From: Ascarosepion bandense
Taxonomy: Eukaryota > Mollusca > Cephalopoda > Sepiida > Sepiidae
Direction of reading: 5' to 3'
NCBI GenBank assembly: GCA_037127315.1
Contig: JBBBDQ010000225.1
Coordinates: 489,001 to 553,000, forward strand
Length of the DNA stretch: 64,000 bases
Of this stretch, positions 22,985-33,589 are shown in pieces (position 1 is the stretch's first letter; each line of letters opens with the position of its first letter). The translations under genes and the position numbers were made by a program. Below the pieces are notes generated by a model. The model saw nothing but the letters and a program-made list of their open reading frames with translations, was not told the DNA's origin and searched no databases.

Positions 22985-24335
22985 TTTTTCCATCAGGAAA
23001 ATAACATCACAGAGAATCAAGTTCACAAATGTAGTGGAAGTGTTGCCACCCAAAGTTGTAGATGAGGTAACTGACTTGTTGGATGCAGTACCTGAAATAC
23101 ACCCATATGACACCCTAAAAAATGCCATCAAGAAAAGAATGGGTCAGTCTGAAAAAAACATGCTACAAAACTTGTTCAGTAACATCAGTCTCAACAACAG
23201 GACTCCATTGCAACTACTGCAATACATGTGAACGCAACTTGGACAAAATACTATGTTCAAGAAAGTACTACAGCAGTTGTAGTTAGACAAACTTTCTCAT
23301 ACTACAACACAAATACTAGCGCTGATGGTAGACACCACTCCTATCAGCAAACTCGCAGACACTGTCAATAGGATACACGAGTCCAGCAGTTACCCAAAGA
23401 GGATCAGTGCACTCACTACTCCAAACAGTCAGTGCAACAAGCTGCAGGAATTAAAGGTAGAAATGAGTGAGCTGAAAGTCATGCTGAAAGCTCTTCAAAT
23501 TCAAAGCAGAGAGCCATAAAGCTGTTCACAGTCCTAAGGCAGGTACCATAAAAGCAGAAGCAGAGAGAGGCAATCACATAGACAACCCTGGGATAGTTTG
23601 TGCTGATATCACTTCCAGTTCAGCAATGATGCCAGGAAATGCAACACACCCTGTAACTTCAAGCAACAAGGAAACAACCCATTCTAGCCAGTAATTGCAA
23701 TAACTGCAGCTGGAGGAAGAAGAAAATGTCACTTGTTCTGTGTAGAAGACCAGAACAACAAATGCACAGTTCTTGTGAATACCAGAGCCAAGATAAGTGT
23801 AATCCCACCCCCAACTGGGCACAGACCAATCCCTTCCATATTCAGACTACAAGCAGCTCCAAAATCCAGACATACATCACAAAGGAACTTACTCTACACC
23901 TAGGACTATGCTGAAAATTTGTGCTGGCAAATGTGAATATGCCCACAATAGGAGCTGATTTCCTTTCACATTACAACTTGTCCATCCACACGCACAACCA
24001 AACACTTTAAGACAATTTGATAAATATCAAAGTGAAGGAAAAGCAAACACAGTTCAACTCAGCTGGAATCTGTTCTGCAATTCATCATAAAATCTTCAAC
24101 AACATCCTTGGACAGTATCCAGACATTTTCAAACCATTCAACATCACCAATATAATCAAGCATAACACAAAGCATCACATAAGAACCACAGGACCCCCAC
24201 TCTATTCATCTACTCAATGAGGTTTATCGTAAGTTCCAGCAAATGATTGAAGACAGTATTACCAAACACTCTGAAAGTCCATATGCTTCACCTTTCCACC
24301 TAGTTCCTAAACCAGGCTCAAAATTTTTTTGTGTA
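22985..24335 (+). pseudogene. Ty3/gypsy retrotransposon remnant (gag, protease, RT start)
   Basis: Gag capsid-like sequence from 23022 reads NVVEVLPPKVVDEVTDLLDAV, YDTLKNAIKKRM and NRTPLQLLQYM. A second piece (PISKLADTVNRI) follows after a stop. The aspartic-protease box near 23771 reads FLVNTRAKISVIPP where the family has LVDTGA, so two catalytic-loop residues are changed. GADFLSHYNL follows and the RT beginning (SPYASPFHLVPKPGSK) is present at 24236-24330, where the element is cut. Multiple stops; no LTR found. Confidence 0.5.
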
Positions 24336-24409
24336 TGTTTATTATTGATAATATCTGTCTGCAATTCACTTCTGGCAAAAATTTAAAAGTTTTTTCTTAT
24401 AGCTGTTTC

Positions 24410-24560
24410 CATTGGCTCTTCCCTCTCTACATTTTTTTCCCTCATTTTCCTCTTTACTTTCTATTTTTTCTGTATCTTTCCTTTTCCACTTTCTTTTTCT
24501 TTTCTTGATTTCTTATTTTCTGATCTTTTCTTCCCTTTTTAATATCTTTTTACATCATAT
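24410..24560. repeat. Pyrimidine-rich tract
   Basis: About 150 bases almost entirely C and T. An open frame across it is a compositional artefact. Confidence 0.5.
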
Positions 24561-24829
24561 GGAAAAAAAAATTCCAAAAATAAATGGAAGTGTTCTTAAA
24601 AGAAATGTTTTTAAAATAAAACATTGATTACCATCATTGTTAACTACCGGATAAGACATTATTCTTTCAAAGTCGAAACAAAATTTACAATTTTGTAGTA
24701 GTTTGTAGTTTGCACATGTTCTAACATAATAATAAATAATAAATATTCATTGGTCTATTTTTATATTGAGCACTGTTTTAAATTAATGTTTGAATGTTGC
24801 AATTATTTTCTTCGTTCTAATTCATTTGG

Positions 24830-24833
<4 letters not shown>

Positions 24834-24884
<51 letters not shown>

Positions 24885-24885
24885 A
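24834..24885. repeat. (TA)n-(TG)n microsatellite
   Basis: About 20 TA units then TG units, abutting the left end of the PLE with inverted repeats. Confidence 0.5.
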
Positions 24886-24959
24886 TAGGAAAAACAACTA
24901 AAAAGTTGTAAGTTTAAAAATGTATTTTTTTGACAGTATTTATTTATTTCTATTATTAT

Positions 24960-25003
24960 ATTTGATATTTCAGACTGTCCTCGGCCTTTCATCAGAAACA
25001 AAT
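24960..25003 (-). ncRNA. Candidate hammerhead core, left PLE arm
   Basis: CTGATGA at 24989-24995, one A, then AGGCC / AGTCT stem II with one mismatch around GAGGAC, and GAAA at 24968-24971. Stem III and the cleavage site are unclear, so it is probably degenerate. Confidence 0.5.
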
Positions 25004-25710
25004 GATTTAAAATTTAAATTAGAAATGTTTTTGCGAGAGCGTTTGTCCGAGAGATTGTTTACGTCACGTGACGCAGAAAGCGACAGATTGTTTTAAATAT
25101 TTGTAAACATAAACCTATCTGTAATAATACTTATAAATTTTGTTTTAGAGAAAATTTTTTAATTGTATCTAAAAAATGTTTAACTATTGAAATATTTATA
25201 AAGATTCAAAACATCTAAGTCCCTATTTAACCCTAGCCTGTGTGTATTTAATTTTAAAATCCAGTATTTTTCTTTCTTTTTGCGTGAGTGTGTAGAACTA
25301 AAATTGAAGTCTATTAGTAAACATTTGCAGTTTTCTAATGTGTGTCCTGGTTGATTGAAGTGTTGGGCTATGGGGGAATATTGGTTGTTCTGGCGTATGC
25401 TAAGTTTATGATTATTGAAACGGAATCTAAAGCTATTTCCAGATTCACCAATATATCCACTATTTGGACATATTGAACAGAAGAGAAAATATATAATGTT
25501 TTGGCTGTCACAGGTGAAGCGTGGTGGGTGTAATTTGATGTTAGTGTTGGGTAGAGAAAATACTGTGTCATTTACTAAATGTTTGCAAATTAAACAACGG
25601 GATTTCTTTTATTTTTTAGATATTTGTCCATGTTTCTGCATCACGTGATGTAAACAATCTCTCGGACGAACGCTCTCGCAAAAACGTTTCTAATTTAAAT
25701 TTTAAAATCA

Positions 25711-25780
25711 TTTGTTTCTGATGAAAGGCCAAGGACGGTCTGAAATATCAAATATAATAATAGAAATAAATACTGTCAAA
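25711..25780 (+). ncRNA. Candidate hammerhead core, right PLE arm
   Basis: CTGATGA at 25718-25724 followed by A, AGGCC AAGGAC GGTCT (stem II with one G-U pair) and GAAA at 25742-25745. CTGTC near 25775 could hold the cleavage site, with T-rich and A-rich stem I strands. Plausible but weak. Confidence 0.5.
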
Positions 25781-25965
25781 AAAATACATTTTTAAACTTA
25801 CAACTTTTTAGTAGTTTTTCCTATACATATTAAGACAGTATACGTGAGAGTAAGAACTACAATTATGTTTACTTAGAGCCAAATCCGAAGCAAAAACTAA
25901 AATAAAAGGGCTCAGAAAATACAGACATACAGGTAGATAAACAGACACACACACAAACATCTTGC

Positions 25966-25970
<5 letters not shown>

Positions 25971-26011
<41 letters not shown>
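25971..26011. repeat. (TA)n microsatellite
   Basis: About 20 TA units. Confidence 0.5.
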
Positions 26012-26016
<5 letters not shown>

Positions 26017-26303
26017 TATCGATTTTCTGCACTATTTTTAGAACTGCAACCTTGAAACTTCTGAATATCGTTTCTTATGTCTTTGTCTATAAGTGTATCA
26101 AATTTGATTAAAATCGGACCACTCCTTCTATAATCCGATTTTTTTCAATTATAGATTTTTTATATTTATCAGGGGTACCATAACACAAAACCTAGCTAAG
26201 AACACTTGCAGACGCTTATAGTACAACTGTGTAAATTTTCAAAAAAATCAGTTCAGCTGAGGTGACAGACACACATAAAGTTCATTTATAAATAAGTTTA
26301 GAT
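26012..26303. repeat. Probable diverged dispersed repeat
   Basis: Sequence between two (TA)n tracts with the motif AAATCGGACCACTCC and a TGACAGACACACATAAAG end. Its placement between microsatellites resembles repeats at 2389-2835; class unknown. Confidence 0.5.
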
Positions 26304-26340
26304 TTATATATATATATATATATATATACAAATGAATGAA

Positions 26341-26388
<48 letters not shown>
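26304..26388. repeat. Two (TA)n microsatellites with AATG spacer
   Basis: TA runs at 26304-26328 and 26345-26388 separated by AATGAATGAATGAA. They abut the left end of the next element. Confidence 0.5.
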
Positions 26389-26395
<7 letters not shown>

Positions 26396-26408
26396 GAATT
26401 AAAAATAC

Positions 26409-26462
26409 ATTGCGACATGGAAATTTCTATGTTTCGAGATTTCTATCTCGTCATCAGGCAAT
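26409..26462 (-). ncRNA. Candidate hammerhead ribozyme
   Basis: In order: stem I strand ATTGC; CTGATGA; C; stem II GAGAT-AGAA-ATCTC; GAAA; stem III ACATAG/CCATGT with one mismatch; C; and stem I strand GCAAT. Cleavage would follow GTC. An unpaired C after CTGATGA is the one departure from the classical core unless it pairs with G12. Hammerheads in PLE terminal repeats are known, so the context supports the call. Activity is untested. Confidence 0.5.
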
Positions 26463-27099
26463 ATTAGTTTTAGTTGTGAAAATGATTTTCATTTAAATAC
26501 AAGACACAATCAGTTTGCCATTTATATATGTGGGAAAACCTAAAATTTATGTGCGGGCTCCTTTTAACTGATCAGAATAAAGATTCACTATGAAATTTGG
26601 CCAGTAATTTCTATTTTTAAGGAATACATACTATCTTTTTTTCATTTTTTTCCATCCCTAAAAGTGTCAATTTTTTTTTCTTTTTTTATTACTTCTCACT
26701 AGATCCTATTACCTTTGATGTAGCCATTCTTGTACCAAGAATGTCCGCTCTGCCTTCTCCATATCTTGAGCTCTTCTCATAGAAAACAGGAAAGAGATGA
26801 AGAAAGAAAGAATACTTTTATTTTTTTAATCAAGCTTAAAGGGCCTTTTGAGTAAATTTGCTTTTTTATCAGTATGTATTTAATTCTAATTTTTTCAAAA
26901 CCTTTAATTTATAAATAACATTTTTATTTTTTATTCTAATTTACTTCCTACTATCATTATCCCATCTTTCTAATATCAATTTATTTATTATAAAATAATT
27001 TATATAACAATTTACTTATTTTAATATCTCATCAATTATTATTTTCCTTAAGCAAATTATTGGGTATATGCATGTTAATTAATATAAATTTTTTTTTTA

Positions 27100-27840
27100 T
27101 CAATATTCCAAGGTGAACATTTTGCAATGTTTACATATGAAATTTATTTCATTATATTTATTTAATAGATTTTTATTCTTAAGTAATATATAATTTTTCA
27201 TGTAGACACAACGGGCATGGCTCGTTTAAAAACTTACATGCTCTAGCTTCTTTTAAAATTTTCCACTTTAATGTGGGTGTTTATTTGTTTCCTTTAGTTA
27301 CCAATAATATTTTGATAGGGATGTTCTATTTCTGTACTTATTATTATTAAATGAAGACGTGTGTTGATAAATACGTTTTTTAGAGAGTTCTTACTACTAC
27401 CTACATAAATTACTAGGGTTTTCCACTGAAGATATTTCACATTAATAGACAAAGTATTCCGTAAGGAATTTGTTTTCTAATAGACAATCTATAAGATTTC
27501 TACAATTACATTTTTTCTTGTCTAAATTGTTATTTTCTGTTAATAGATTATTTTTATTAATTGTGTTAAAATTTTTAAAAATATTATTATTGTGATTTTT
27601 TATGATTTTTTTCCAGATTGTTCATACAGCTATAACTTAATTTGATAGTATTTTTATTGAAAATCTTACTTAATGGATTCTTTTCCAGAAAGTGTTTCTT
27701 AATTAATGCGAGGAATTTCTTCCCCAATTTACTACTAATCATGTAATGTGTACCAAATAATATTTCTATTCCTATTTTTGCTTTAGAGGTTGCTTTTCCC
27801 TTTTACATATTTAATATTTGGGTTTTTCTAAGGCAGTGTT
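27100..27840 (-). pseudogene. PLE GIY-YIG and C-terminal tail remnant
   Basis: Minus-strand translation across frames gives LVIYVGSSKNSLKNVFINTR and further on KWKILKEARACKFLNEPCPLC. YVGSS stands for YIGSS and the KWxIL...CxLC tail is typical of PLE endonuclease domains. It is separated from the RT piece at 27880-28260 by frameshifts. Confidence 0.5.
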
Positions 27841-27879
27841 ATAAAAATTGCTATGCTTATTAAATACTTCTTCATTTGC

Positions 27880-28260
27880 TCAATTTCTACTAATTCTATA
27901 TTCTATTGATGAGGGTACATATTTAATAACAGATGGAGGGTGGTTAGCTTTCGGGTGGATATATAAAGGATTTGTATTTGGTTTTTTATATAGTTGGTGT
28001 ATATCCATCTCCAGCTCCAAGGTTACATCGAGGAAATCTACTTTTTTTATATTTGTATTTATAGTTACTTTTAAATTAAGGTTTTTAAATTCTTTATGTA
28101 TTATCTTTATCATTTTAACCATTTTAAAAATTGTGGCATTCCTTACTATCATAAGCCCATCATCCCTAGATAATCTAATGTCTTCAGTATCTACTTCCTG
28201 ATACGTCGTGAGATGAATAAGCCTACCAGATTTGAAGACTGTAGAGTCCAGAGATCCCAT
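27880..28260 (-). pseudogene. PLE reverse-transcriptase C-terminal fragment
   Basis: A 126-codon open stretch reads RLSRDDGLMIVRNATIF (a DDG active-site type box), KNLNLKVTINTNIKKVDFLDV and LYKKPNTNPLYIHPKANHPPS. FLDVxxxL followed by YxKPN and YIHxxSNHPPS is the region after the RT palm in PLEs. The upstream RT motifs are cut off by the right inverted arm. Confidence 0.5.
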
Positions 28261-28839
28261 AGTTATTAAGAGTAAATTTACTCAAAAGGCCCTTTAAGCT
28301 TGATTAAAAATATGAAAAGTTTTCTATCTTTCTTCATCTCTTTCCTGTTTTCTATGAGAAGAGCTCAAGATATGGAAAAGGCAGAAAGGACATTCTTGGT
28401 ACAAGAATGGATACATCAAAGGTAATAGGATCTAGTGAGAAGTAATAAAAAAGAAAAAGAAAATTAGGTTAAAAGTAAGTTAACACTTTTAGGGATGGAA
28501 AAAATGAAAAAAAGAAAGTATGTATTCCTTAAAAATAGAAACTACTGGCCAAATTTCAAAGTGGATCTTTATTCTGATTAGTTAAAAGGAATCCGCACAT
28601 AAATTTTAGATCTTCCCATATACATAAATAGTAAACTGATTGTTTCTAGTATTTAAATGTAAATCATTTTCACAACCAACATCTAACATTGCCTGATGAT
28701 GAGATAGAAATCTCTGTGTCGCAATATATTTTTAATTCATAATTATATGATTATATTACGTTCTACAATATTTATTGTCTTGAGCACTTTTTATAAAAAT
28801 GTAAATACCAGGGAACTTAAAATCATAAAACATTGGGTC

Positions 28840-29800
28840 CTCTTTACCTGGATATATATATATATTTGTCATTCACAGACAGATCTGTTTCGCTGTATCA
28901 CAGCTCATCAGTATGGTTAGACATTCGATTGCTTTTTACCCAGGATTGAAACCTGACTGAATTGGCGTCAGTCAGCGATTTTACCCCTGACCTATGGGTG
29001 CTCATTAGAAGGAGGCAAACTTTTAGCATATGATGTATCATATGCCAGTAATTAGAGTACTCAAATTCATTACTGAATGAGTGATGCGTAGAAGCTAGAG
29101 TAGCTACTGTTTTTTCGAAGTCTACCATTCTTCCAGAGTGCTCAATTAGGGTGTGAGTGTATTTAGGCAGCAATCCCTCAGACAAGGGGCCGTGGTTAAG
29201 GTTTTTATATAATTTTTCATGTGATCTTAGAATGTTTTTCTTTTTAGTACATAAATCATATAAAAATTGTCTGAATTTTTTTATCTATCCAAGTGCTTTC
29301 AGCTATATTTTTACCCATTATCAATGATGAATTTTATTTTACTTTTAATATATAGATTGTTTTATGTATGTATCTAGAATTATAGGAATGTTTTATTTTC
29401 CAAACACAGTCAGCACATTGTGGCCATGTTCATAGTTGATATTATTGAGTGTTGGCCTTTTCTTTTTTATTAATAATGCTTCTATTATTTTTAGCCTATT
29501 TTTTACATGTGGATGATGCTATTATATCTATATTATCAACAAGTATGTTACAGATAGAGTTTGGTTGGTCGCCATGATTGAGACCTAATAGAGCTATGGT
29601 CAGAGAGATGTAATGTGAGTTTTCTTGTTAAACATTATTTACAAATTTGGACTGATCCAAAATAGTTTTTTTAAAAGACATACAAATTTGTAAATAATAC
29701 TGATTTTTCTCTAATTTAGATCCTACAGGTGAATCATTATTTTTGACATTGCAGTTAGCAGTTTCAAATTTTGTATAATAGATAATTAATTTAATTTTTT
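28840..29800 (-). mobile_element. PLE remnant with terminal hammerhead
   Basis: The minus strand at 29400-29560 reads RLKIIEALLIKKKRPTLN and then NVLTVFG, the extreme C terminus of a PLE GIY-YIG domain. Downstream sequence (lower coordinates) is the terminal repeat, which holds a hammerhead motif at 28874-28915. The reverse transcriptase is absent. Confidence 0.5.
28874..28915 (-). ncRNA. Candidate hammerhead ribozyme, canonical core
   Basis: CATA stem I strand, CTGATGA (28905-28911), stem II GCTGT-GAT-ACAGC (five pairs), GAAA, stem III ACAGATCTGT (perfect palindrome), cleavage C at 28878 after GT, then TGTG closing stem I with one G-U pair. All invariant core bases (CUGANGA, GAAA, UH) are present. 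A self-complementary stem III without a real loop favours action as a dimer, a feature described for hammerheads of Penelope-like elements. Confidence 0.5.
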
Positions 29801-29813
29801 TTGTTTAATGAAA

Positions 29814-29816
<3 letters not shown>

Positions 29817-29875
<59 letters not shown>
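29817..29875. repeat. (TA)n-(AAT)n microsatellite
   Basis: About 22 TA units followed by five AAT units. Confidence 0.5.
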
Positions 29876-30019
29876 ACAATCCTTGTTGCCACAAATGATA
29901 ACAAATTAAAACAATCTAGTGGGTTGTGTATAAAATATTATATATGGCTCAGCCTAAAATGGACACCTTTTTTTTCTGTTTATCTGTATAATTTTCAAGA
30001 AGAAAATAAAGTCACTTAC

Positions 30020-30090
30020 TTATAAGTATTTTCTTTATCTTTTAACTGAGTCTCTAATTTTAGAATTTTCTGTTTCAGACCAAAAATGAG
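30020..30090 (-). CDS. IQCE: IQCE-like exon e, coiled coil
   Basis: 71 nt between acceptor TTTTTTCAG and donor GTAAGT. It starts in phase 0 and ends with two bases of an Asn codon completed by the next exon. It encodes LIFGLKQKILKLETQLKDKE and a short tail, close to the vertebrate INGLKQRILKLEQQ segment. The intron to exon f is about 11.5 kb, the largest here, and contains four retroelement remnants. Confidence 0.5.
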
Positions 30091-30625
30091 CTGAAAAAAG
30101 GGATGAAAAATATTGAACATGACAGAAGTACTGATATATAATATTTATACAAACTAGTAAGATTGATGGCAATTTTAAATATTATAAAAAAGCTTTCATT
30201 TTGGCTTTTCCTTTAAAGTCTTTTTATAAATTTGATTAAAGATACATTTATTTGTAATTTACAAAATATTCTTTGTGAAAATATTTGTTAGTTTTACTTT
30301 TGAACACTGAACTATTACAATGAAATCATTAATATACTATATCAGATTATTGAAACAGTTTCCAGAAATATGTAAATTTTTTTTTCAGCTGGGCTGTTTT
30401 AAATGTAGATTTAAATGTATTTGAATTGAAAGAAGCTTACTATAATGCATATAATTTTTAAAAAATAGTGTCCAAATAACAAACTAAATATACAAGTTTT
30501 TTTCTTCACACTTTTTTATTTATTTATAATTTATATTTATTTCAGTACAACATGTATAGTTGACCAAACAAAAATTAGTTTCAAAATTCAAGGATAACAT
30601 AAAATAATATTTAAACTCAAGTAAT
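30091..30625. other. Intron between exons d and e, first part
   Basis: AT-rich with T runs. No element recognised. Confidence 0.5.
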
Positions 30626-30629
30626 ATCC

Positions 30630-32720
30630 TCACCAATTTTCCCTCAACTAGCTTTCATATCTGCCGTGACTTCAATATCCAATACAATACTGACCAAAAA
30701 CGATAAATAAGGCAGATATTGCAGAGACTTCTTCATCGCCTACGAACTAGCACAGACCACTGAAGACTCCACCTGCACCATTGATACAAGACATCAGGCT
30801 ACCCTCAACTTTTTCCTCATATCCTGCCCTGAAAAATGCTTAGCTAAAGTTTTACTACTCACTCCAGGCATGTCAAACCATTCCCTAGTCAGTGTCAAAA
30901 TGGATTCCAAACAAAATGCATCACCTGATTTGTTGTTTTACAGAACAATTCTTTGAATGAATCCTTTCTGGAATGGAGAGTTTTATATCCTTCAAAAATT
31001 CCAACAAAAATTAAACGTACCCTGGATATGCTTCAACCCTGAATATATTGCAGCCATATGTACTACTTCTATATCCATCTATCGCAAAGAACATTGTGAC
31101 TCTTACTGCATTCAGAACAATTACACTCACTCCAAAAAAGGTGTAGCTCTGCACAAAACAGTCCAGGCCAAGGTTGAAAACAAATGAATTGGAGCCTAAG
31201 AATTCTGGAAGAGCTCCAACCAAATTATGAATAGAGGCAAAGCAGCTGTGCTATTACAAATGGCCCTATGATCATTCATATCTTCCTTGACAGATAAGGC
31301 AAAGCTCTTTAACTCAATCTTTGCCTCAAATTCAATGTTAAATGACAAAGACCATCCTCTTCCCAATTTCCCATGTCTTATTGAGCACATTAATGCTTGG
31401 TTTTCAAGAATGCAGGTGATTGCTCATCCCCCTCTCAGTACAGACCCATCAGTCTTCTTAGTACCATTAAGAGGGTTTTTGATGTTATAATAAACAAGGT
31501 TATTGAGCACCTAGATAAGAACAGCTTTATGAGTGACAAGCAGGGCAGGTTTCGATTGGTCTAATTCACTGCCAATGTCCTAATTACTCACAGAAAATGT
31601 GAGGATCTAGCCAACAAATACACCCCAAGAAACATAGCATTAGATATTTCAAAGGCCTTTGACAAAGTCTAGCACAAAAGTTTGCTGCTCAAGTTCTCTA
31701 GCTATGGAATTACTGGAAGAGTTTTCTCAATTACAAAGTACTTCCAAACAAGTAGGTTTTTAAAGGTAGTTCTTTGGGGCCCCAGCAGTCTTTGCAGGTA
31801 TCTCCCAGGGGGTTACTTCTCAGACCACTCTTCTTTTTACTTTACATAAATGATCTGTATAAGAGTATACTCAGATTATTTGTGAATATCTATGCCAATG
31901 ATACAGTGATATATGGGTGCACCTCCAAAACTAATGACGACCATAGATTAGCAGTTGATCTCTCATTTGACCTGGTTCTAACATTTCAATTGGAGAAAAT
32001 TTGGCTTGTTATATTGAATTCCTTATATTCAATATTGAATTGGCTAGTTATATTGAAAACCAAATTAATTAGATTCCCTCATCGTTAACTGGACCCTGAA
32101 TTACTACCAGTCACAAAAAATGAATATCCCGTTGGGGATGCTCTATGCCTTGAGAGACTATTGGACTTTAAATTCCTCTAAACTTCAAGAGAAAACCATA
32201 CATACAATCGCTAAAGATGCAGAGAAAAATGCTTAGTTGTCTAAAGTGGAGTACTGATGCCATATTTAGGCAATAGCTGCCCAGTCTCCAGTTTCCAGTC
32301 TCAATAAAGTTTAAAAGCAACTCCATGTCCTTGTGGGTGACACATTATTTCCCATCCTGCAACCCCTTTCTCATAGACGAGATGTGGTAAGCCACTCACT
32401 GCTCTATTGCTACTTTCATGGAAAATGCTCAGATGAACTGCATTCCTTGATTCAGCCAGTTCTAATCTTCATGGCTAGGACCTGCCATACCACTCACATT
32501 GTAGCAAACCATCTCAGTCCTTCCATATTCCATTGATGAGAAGTTATACTTGAACAGCTTTTTCCTGCAAACCACTGCTCTTTGAAACTGACTCCCAAGA
32601 GGAAGTTTCCTTGATCTTAGCCATTATCTTAACCTCTAAACTGCATAAACTGCATCTTATTTTATAACCATCTATCTCAAGTGGCTCTCAGGCATTGTTT
32701 AAGGTGAACCTCGCTGTTAA
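30630..32720 (+). pseudogene. LINE-B relic (endonuclease end, RT, C terminus)
   Basis: Pieces in order: MSNHSLVSVKM (SDHxxV end of the endonuclease), NSFMSDKQGRF-like sequence, ALDISKAFDKV near 31640, SYGITGRVFSITK, PLFFLLYINDLYKS, YANDTVIYGC where the family has YADDT, and SHRRDVVSHSLLYCYFHGKCSDEL. Related to LINE-A but clearly a different family; the copy at 46590-48260 shares its signature words. Heavily decayed. Confidence 0.5.
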
Positions 32721-32869
32721 AAAAAAGTAAATTGAAACTACTTTATAGGTGCTGAAAAGTTCTCAGCCTGGCCTGTTTCCAAACTTATTAAATGAACAAA
32801 CATCATATTTTAGTAATCCCTTCTTAAATGAAACAGTAACTTTTCAGTGCCTCTATATACAGGGTGTAT

Positions 32870-33404
32870 CAAAAATATGTTTACATACTTTGGGAGAAGG
32901 TTCCTCACACCAAAGCAAGAACAAAAGTCCATATAAACACATGTTCACAATTGTTTTTAAATTATCAAATTTAAAGAAATTTTACAGTAGATGGTGCTGT
33001 TTTGCCATGTAGATAAGGTTACAGTCATCATTTGTACATATTTGTGGTTAGTCTGTCTTCAACATTTAATGTGTGTAGTAGAAGTGTTTCATTTAACAAT
33101 GTCAGGATATTCATATTGTGAGCAGGAAGATGATTTTTACACATGGCCATGAGAATGGTAATGGATGTGAGGCTGCACAGCTGAATCAGATTACATTTCC
33201 AGACTAAAGGCAGCAAAGTCATCCAATCTTTGCTGCTATTTATCAGAGTGTTGCTAAGACAAGATCTGTGGCACCACAAACAATGAATTGAGGAAGATCA
33301 AGATTCACTTGTAAGTCTGACCATGAAGAACACATTCAGGCTGTCAGAGATGATCCAGGTATCAATACACATCCTTTTTCGTAAAAGTATTTTGGTAGAC
33401 CCTG
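32870..33404. mobile_element. Short DNA transposon relic, IS630/mariner-type
   Basis: Left end CAGGGTGTATCAAAAATATG and right end TTTTGGTAGACCCTG form an imperfect inverted repeat. The 535-bp interior retains transposase traces on the plus strand (MSGYSYCEQEDDFYTW, HIQAVRDDPGINT). Non-autonomous. Confidence 0.5.
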
Positions 33405-33415
33405 TGTGTGTATGT

Positions 33416-33441
33416 ATGTATATATATATATATATATATAT
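33416..33441. repeat. (TA)n microsatellite
   Basis: About 12 TA units. Confidence 0.5.
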
Positions 33442-33589
33442 CGAGGTAGCAGATAATTTTCTAAACATATACTGTTAAATATAAGAGACAATGAATGTCT
33501 ATTATGTTTAATCATGAGCCATTCTAAACATCATATTTTGGCTTTAATTTCAGGTGAAAATAAAGACAAAATTTCTCCAACATTTGGAT

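Larger units (their letters stand above)
24886..25823 (-). mobile_element. Small PLE derivative between inverted terminal repeats
   Basis: About 190-bp arms at 24886-25080 and 25630-25823 are inverted copies (shared TAAAAAGTTGTAAGTTTAAA, CAGACTGTCCTCGGCC, CGAGAGCGTTTGTCCGAGAG). Between them the minus strand reads a PLE GIY-YIG region, CSICPNSGYIGESGNSFRFRF and then IAQHFNQPGHTLENCKC, with one frameshift. Reverse transcriptase is lost. Each arm carries a hammerhead-like CTGATGA...GAAA core. Confidence 0.5.
26391..28744 (-). mobile_element. PLE between about 470-bp inverted terminal repeats
   Basis: Left arm 26391-26861 and right arm 28270-28744 are inverted copies with few differences (for example AAGCTTAAAGGGCCTTTTGAG, GAGCTCTTCTCATAGAAAAC, CAAGAATGTCC). 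The 1.4-kb interior reads on the minus strand as PLE reverse-transcriptase C-terminal region and GIY-YIG region. The left arm contains a well-formed hammerhead motif at 26409-26462. Total length about 2.35 kb. Confidence 0.5.

Noticed and set aside
25808..26032. ORF containing IYIYIY repeats
   Set aside because: Translation of a (TA)n microsatellite.
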